A DNA stretch of 64,000 nucleotides from Mansonella perstans. Its lineage: Eukaryota; Nematoda; Chromadorea; Rhabditida; Onchocercidae. Position 1 is the first letter of the stretch. Each line of letters begins with the position of its first letter. The translations under genes were made by a program, and so were the position numbers. The notes beneath the pieces are model-generated. The model was not told the DNA's origin. It made no database searches and saw only the letters and a program-made list of their open reading frames with translations. The DNA lies in NCBI GenBank assembly GCA_037074765.1, contig JBAMDO010000169.1, forward strand, positions 55,052 through 119,051, given 5' to 3'. Shown here in pieces: positions 58,947-64,000 of the stretch.

Positions 58947-61900
58947 ATGGGTTTTGATGGCCCAAATAAAGGAAGTGTGGTTTACAGAAAGGTATATTTT
59001 TGGAGGAATAACGATTCCTAAGTTTTAGCGTGCATGAGATGCATTAAAATTAATAAAAAAAGCCACTATCGTGAAGGCCCGATTCTCTTTTTTATTGGAT
59101 TTAAGTTTGGCTAATTACAAATATAATATATTTTATGCTGACAAATCCTGCAAGTATGAAAGGAAATTGTTGTCTCCAACTGAAATGGTTCTTTTTTCTT
59201 TTTCTAGACAGATCTTGAAGACGCAGAAAATGAAGATATTTGGGATGATAGCGCGCTGATTAAAATGTACGATGAAATGGTGAATCAAACTTATGTTGGT
59301 TTCCACTTTATTTTTTTTTTTTTTTTAAATTTTGTAGTATCCATAAACGTATTTGTTTCAAAATGCTAAAAAAATTACATATCATGAAACTTAATGGGTG
59401 ATTTGTATAATATGCTTACTAAATTGTATAATATGCTTATACTGAAATGTCAAAGCTGGAGTCTGTTTCATGGAAGTACCTGATGCTGTTATCTTGCACA
59501 ACGCATCATGAAATTTCAAAAGTTACTATGTAGCAGGTTTTGTTCAAGAGCATATCCGATTGCTGTTACCTTCAAGACTTGGCAAACTTTGAGGAAACAA
59601 ATTTCAGGATTTCCTTGGTGCAGAGCGTACTTCGACGACGAAAAAAAAGAAGAAATTTCGCAAGGCTCCTAAAATAAAGGTCCATTTGTTTTATTATTGT
59701 TATTTCCAACATCATCAATTTTTTTTTTATAGCTGGATCTGTTTCCATTCTGTTGCTTATGTGGACGGTCTCAGAGATAAGACTGGAAAAATACTGTACA
59801 AAGCTAAAAAAAGTTGGGGAAGCAAAAAATGCTAGGATTTTTACTACGTTTTGATTTTAATATGCTGCAGTTTTGCGTTATGTGGTTACCAGTTGAATTA
59901 AAAATTGTCCAGAAAAAGAAGCATTGAAATTTTTATTGATCAGATAAGGTGTCTGGAAAATTTTATTCGTACAACAAATAGTCCTGCTGTTTGTTATTAA
60001 AGCTTTATATAAAAGTTCATATATATAAATATTAAAGCAGTTTTATTGTTTTTAGTGGCATGTAGGTGATCATTGTATGGCACCTTATTATAATGATCAG
60101 CTGTGGTATCCAGCGGTTGTTAAAAAACTTGATTTGGATGACGGTAAATGTGACGTGCTTTACGATGTTTACGATGAGTTAGCTCGTGTTAGTATTGCGG
60201 ATCTCACAAAGTGAGTGAACTTTTTGCACTATTTAAATATTTGGTTGAAAGAAAAATGGGTTTAAAAATATTTATACAAAGTTTTATTTGACCCAAGAAG
60301 GTAGAATTTTTCTTAGAGAGCCAAAACTTTTCTTTTGTATTTAATTTCCAATCAGCGCTATTATGTGACTGACGAAATGTTTGCAATCCAGTGGTAAAAT
60401 CTTAAAAACTTGGAACATTATACTTATTCTGCATTGCATGTGTTCTCATGTTGACAGATGATTAAGAAACTAGAAAATTACTGTGCACAGTATTTTCTTG
60501 GTAGGATATGTCCGAAATTGCTAGACAAATGGCAAGCAGCTACCATACTACATACTGGAATAGCTTTGAATGGAAATATTTTTTTCACATTTTGTTATGG
60601 TGAGAGGGATCATTAACAGAAAAAAATAGGGAATATAAGTGAAGCGTATAATAATCAATACTTTTTTCAAAAAAAAAAAAAGAATGAATTTCACGAGGTC
60701 ACATTAGAATGCGAAGTTGGAACTTTGATTTTTTAATAATAGGATTTTCGCGATAGAAGGGAAGAGGATTAGTGAAAGGTTCTGCCGTTTGTTAAATAAA
60801 TGAAATGTGTAGAGTCACTAATCATGGTGACCTAATTTGTTCCAAACTGCAATAAAGACTTTTTGGAAAGAATGCGTTGCTTCTGTGCAAGACTGTGTTT
60901 ACAACTTTATAATAAGCACCAAAGTGATCGGATATCCTTGTAGCGTTTTGGAACAAAGTGTCGATTTTCTGTGACGGATATCAAATAAATTTCGAATCGA
61001 CTTTCTCAATAATGTTTGCTGCCAAATTTTTGGCTTAAGTATATCACATGAGTTTAAAGAAAAATTAGTATGATCAAGGTCTTTTGTTTAAAGTATCATA
61101 AGAGAGAAAATGAGCAAGATGGGAAAAAGAGAAATTGATGTGAGCAGGAATTATTTTGCATATTTATATTTAAGAAACAGAACGAATTTGCAAAGGCGAA
61201 TTGTTTTTAAATATTTCAATTTTGTTTCGTTATTTTATTTTGTGCTATTGTATCAAAACATCTTTGAGTGACACTAAAATGCACACATGTTTGTTTCTCA
61301 GTGGTTTTTGAGTGGAAATATCAGAGTTTTCTTTTCTGTTTCCTATCAGAAAACTTAGCTCCTAGAATATTTTCAAGCGTTATCGTGTTCGTAGAAAGTT
61401 GCATATGGGACCATCAGTGCCCCTTATGGAACGCCGTCATCGTTGGCTTAGTTTTCCACGTTTTGCAATACGTCCGACAAATTTCGGCAGTAGCCAGCAT
61501 CAACTGCAGTCGAAACAATGTCGTAAGCGTAAAACTAAGAAATATCGCCCCAACTGGCCAAATTTTACGCAAACGGAACGTGGAGAAAAGAAACGGAGAA
61601 TGCATCAGCAGACATTTACTATATTTTCGAATACTGCTACCTTGCAAAGAAGCGTTGCGTTTAATTTACCACGAACTATCTACCTGATGCGTGTATTGGA
61701 TAATCTCAGATATCAGAAGTGAGCTTTTATGAGTATGATATATTTGTGACTGTGGCATATCTATGACAATTGTCCTTTGACGCTTCCAGCTAATATTATC
61801 GCTGCGGCAAATACTACTTTGGTGTACAAGATTATATGGTGTTACAAAGCTATTCTTTCGTCCTGGCGGCGAAATCGTGTTAACTTATTGGGGCAAGAAG

Positions 61901-62941
61901 CTTTCAATGAATTTTTTATTTATCAAGACGATATATGCAGATTTTCTCAATTTTCCCCGTTTTAATTCATCTGTCAACTTGAAAAACTCAGTACTTATTC
62001 TTTCCATTTTTCATTTTTACATTTGTTTTTTAAACGTTTCGAATTGATTAGACCAATGGAAAATGACGAGGAAGGTACTTCGGAAGGAAACACCACCCAG
62101 GAAACATTCGACATGGAGGAAAAAGTATCACAGGTAGATCATATGCAGCCACCGATGAAACATTTCAATTTTACGCAGTCATCATCAGCGGATCAACATA
62201 CTTCCGTAAATTCTTTTTTTTCTTCGTTCGAGAAGAAATCAATAGTAGTCAGATCCTTACAACCTGCTGATATCAGATAATCCAGACTTAATAAACAGAA
62301 CTGGAAAAAGTACTTGTGAGGAAACAAAATTTTCTAACTTATAATCAAATTTGTTGTAAAAGGGAAGAATTTTTTTTTTTTTTTTTCAGATCCCACCGTT
62401 GATTCCACCTCCACCAATAGCTTTCAACAATTTATCACCACCGGAAGATGATGAAGCATTGACAAGCATGTTAATGTCTTGGTACATGACAGGCTATCAT
62501 ACTGGTTACTATCAGGTACTGTTTCTCCTCTTTTATCATTATTATTGTTATCGTGCTATCTCATCAGCTAATTTTTTTGTGATTTGAACTCTATAGATTT
62601 CTCGTCTTTGTATTTTCGCAATACGTAATAGTGTCGATTTACTGAGAGGATCACGAATACATGTACCGTCGATTGTGCACTGGTACAATTGATCTGTGAT
62701 GACCAAATGTTGCTATGTAACTGTGCTTGAAACGTTGCAACAATATCATTATCCATTGACGTTCCGAGAAACAGAATTTTTTCTGTCAAGACAGGTTCTG
62801 TGGGGATATCAGATTAAACGCAGTGACTGTTAACAGTTGCATTAATGCTATTCCCAATTAGCAGTGTTTGATTTGATTAACTACGAAATCCAACATTTGC
62901 AGGCCATCCAAGACAAAAAGAAAAAAACAAAGAAAGTTTAG
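58947..62941 (+). CDS. smn-1: Survival motor neuron protein (SMN), seven or eight exons
   Basis: SMN assembles Sm rings on spliceosomal snRNAs. Exons: 58947-58991, 59208-59279 ([17 protein letters not shown], the Gemin2-binding motif), 59608-59679 (Lys-rich), 60056-60210 (Tudor domain: [20 protein letters not shown] to [12 protein letters not shown]), 62052 to 62133 or 62205 (two phase-0 donors), 62390-62515 (Pro-rich PPLIPPPP, then the YG-box [16 protein letters not shown]) and 62903-62941 (basic end, KKKKTKKV). Phases agree throughout. Without optional exons the protein is about 196 or 220 residues, as in other invertebrates. Tudor aromatic-cage residues and the self-association YG-box are intact. 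A further in-phase candidate exon lies at 61395-61718. The start directly follows GGATTCAG. Confidence 0.93.
61395..61718 (+). CDS. Candidate extra SMN exon or nested coding sequence (108 codons)
   Basis: Lies in the 1.84-kb intron after the Tudor exon. Bounded by GTGTTCGTAG and AA|GTGAGC. Length 324 nt, open, and phase 2 at both ends, exactly matching the phase of the intron it sits in, so it can be included or skipped without shifting SMN. It encodes a very basic segment ([53 protein letters not shown]). Base composition is coding-like. No counterpart is known to me in other SMN proteins. Alternatives: a small nested gene (ATG at 61405, stop 61720) or a relic exon. Confidence 0.45.
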
Positions 62942-63859
62942 CAGCAGTTGCCAATATTAAGAAAATTTGTTCATTTATGTTGTTTGTTCGTTTCTCATAC
63001 ATTTCAATGTTTTCATTTTTTTTTTCTCTCTCATACATTTCAATTTTTTTTACAATATCGATTTGTCTATTGTTTAGACACATGATATGGACTTTGAAGA
63101 ATACTTTTGTTCCTTGGAAAATCACCCCTTCATTTTCTACGATGTTTTCATTTTTAATCGTCTGTGACAATGGGTATTGGATCAGTCGCTATTTTTATTG
63201 AGTGTGAAATATGATTTCTAACTATTTCTACTCATCATTATTTCAATATCTGTTTCCAGTTGTAGCTTAAATATTTGGAAATTCACACACAAAACATGAG
63301 ACGGCTAGTTAATGCCTATGAAAATGAAGGCTTTTCGCTATAGAAAAATATGGAAACCAAAATTACTTATTTAGCATTCATTCCCATTTCTGACCTCGAA
63401 GTAAGAGATGAGAAATCCTAAACTTCCTTTCCGTCCTGATGAGAAGCTTCTGCTCTTGATTAGATGACATTTATGCATAATTCGTTCACTATCCATAAAT
63501 AATACTGATGATCAATCAAATGAGTGCTGGAAATGGAAATCTTTATGATGCATATGTGTTAATTGACTATTTCCCAAACTGCTTAAATTTGTTTGCAAAT
63601 ACCAGTCGCTCAATTTCTTTTCACATCAGAAATCAAAGAACAGAAATGGAAGGAATAATTGAAGAATGGTGTATTTCCAATTTTGTTACAGCCATGCCAT
63701 CAAGAAAGAATTTTTTCAGATAAAGATAAAGTATTCGATTGTTCTAAAATACAATTCGTTATCAAAAAAAAAAAAAAAAAAAGGGCAGCAGTTAGCTAGC
63801 TCCGATAGAAGGCGGCCTTGTAAAAGAAACAGGCTTTTCGACTGTTGGTAATGAAGGAA
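62942..63859. other. Convergent intergenic region between SMN and the edge gene
   Basis: 3' flanks of two converging genes. Low-complexity ORFs only; poly-A run at 63765-63782. Confidence 0.6.
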
Positions 63860-64000
63860 TTATTTCAACGGGTCGAATACTTGGAGTTTTTTATTTTTCT
63901 CAGCACATGCAGCTGCTTCTTCCGTTGCTTTTTTCGCTGCTGCTGCTTCCTGCTTCTTACGCATGATATCTGCATCCCGTTCCATCCTATTATCCAATTT
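63860..64000 (-). CDS. C-terminal exon of an unidentified gene (partial)
   Basis: 46 codons in an open frame from the window edge to TAA. It contains MERDADIMRKKQEAAAAKKA, a charged Ala/Lys/Glu-rich helix probably forming a coiled coil, and ends LQVFDPLK. It continues beyond the window. Family not recognised. Confidence 0.7.
   Translation of the reverse strand, partial: KLDNRMERDADIMRKKQEAAAAKKATEEAAACAEKNKKLQVFDPLK

Noticed and set aside
61268..61687. 139-codon ORF overlapping the SMN candidate exon
   Set aside because: Its frame does not match SMN intron phase, and its composition is less protein-like than the frame at 61395-61718.
1..64000. tRNA, rRNA, spliced-leader RNA and CRISPR arrays
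   Set aside because: No tRNA-like cloverleaf with B-box, no SL1 22-mer and no direct-repeat/spacer array were seen by eye. The tandem repeats present are simple satellites. A covariance-model scan would be decisive.

Overview
The window looks like nuclear DNA of a parasitic nematode, most likely a filarial or related spirurid worm (inference). It is very AT-rich and has short phased introns with TTTCAG-type acceptors. Many coding starts sit a few bases after such an acceptor, as expected for spliced-leader trans-splicing. The recognisable proteins are animal genes. There is no bacterial-type gene organisation.

Layout. (1) 1-6.3 kb: the first two coding exons of tropomyosin on the minus strand. 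(2) 6.4-8.6 kb: microsatellites and a 41-bp minisatellite upstream of tropomyosin. (3) 10.4-15.5 kb: relics of a receptor tyrosine kinase (Ig-like domain, HRD and DFG motifs, frameshifts), an inverted repeat holding two diverged copies of ectodomain-like exons, and two isolated exon-like ORFs. (4) 16.2-22 kb: a small family (called D here) encoding a three-exon secreted protein of about 84 residues. One copy is intact, one is frameshifted and one has lost its signal exon. (5) 24.3-54 kb: a large cluster of duplicated, partly inverted cassettes. Each intact unit has a TATA box, a trans-splice-like acceptor 3 bases before the ATG, an 88- or 94-nt exon encoding almost only a signal peptide, a phase-1 intron of about 400-500 bp, and a very short second exon encoding a Pro/Gly/Ala/Gln-rich tail that differs in every copy, followed in nearly every copy by a conserved 3' UTR. 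I count nine plausible genes (A1-A7, B1, B2), four pseudogenes of a sister type (C) and two 3' remnants. BEL/Pao retroelement fragments are attached to the B units. (6) 55.4-64 kb: single-copy genes. A five-exon TSPO/MBR protein, a possible small membrane-protein ORF just downstream, the survival motor neuron gene (SMN, Tudor and YG-box), and the C-terminus of an unidentified minus-strand gene at the edge.

The undescribed system proposed here is the 24-54 kb cluster. Signal exon, intron, promoter and UTR are nearly invariant, while the few codons for the mature peptide change in sequence and length. This resembles families of secreted effector or defence peptides under diversifying selection. 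Names A-D are mine. Function is unknown, and all exon structures are hand-derived from splice signals and phase.
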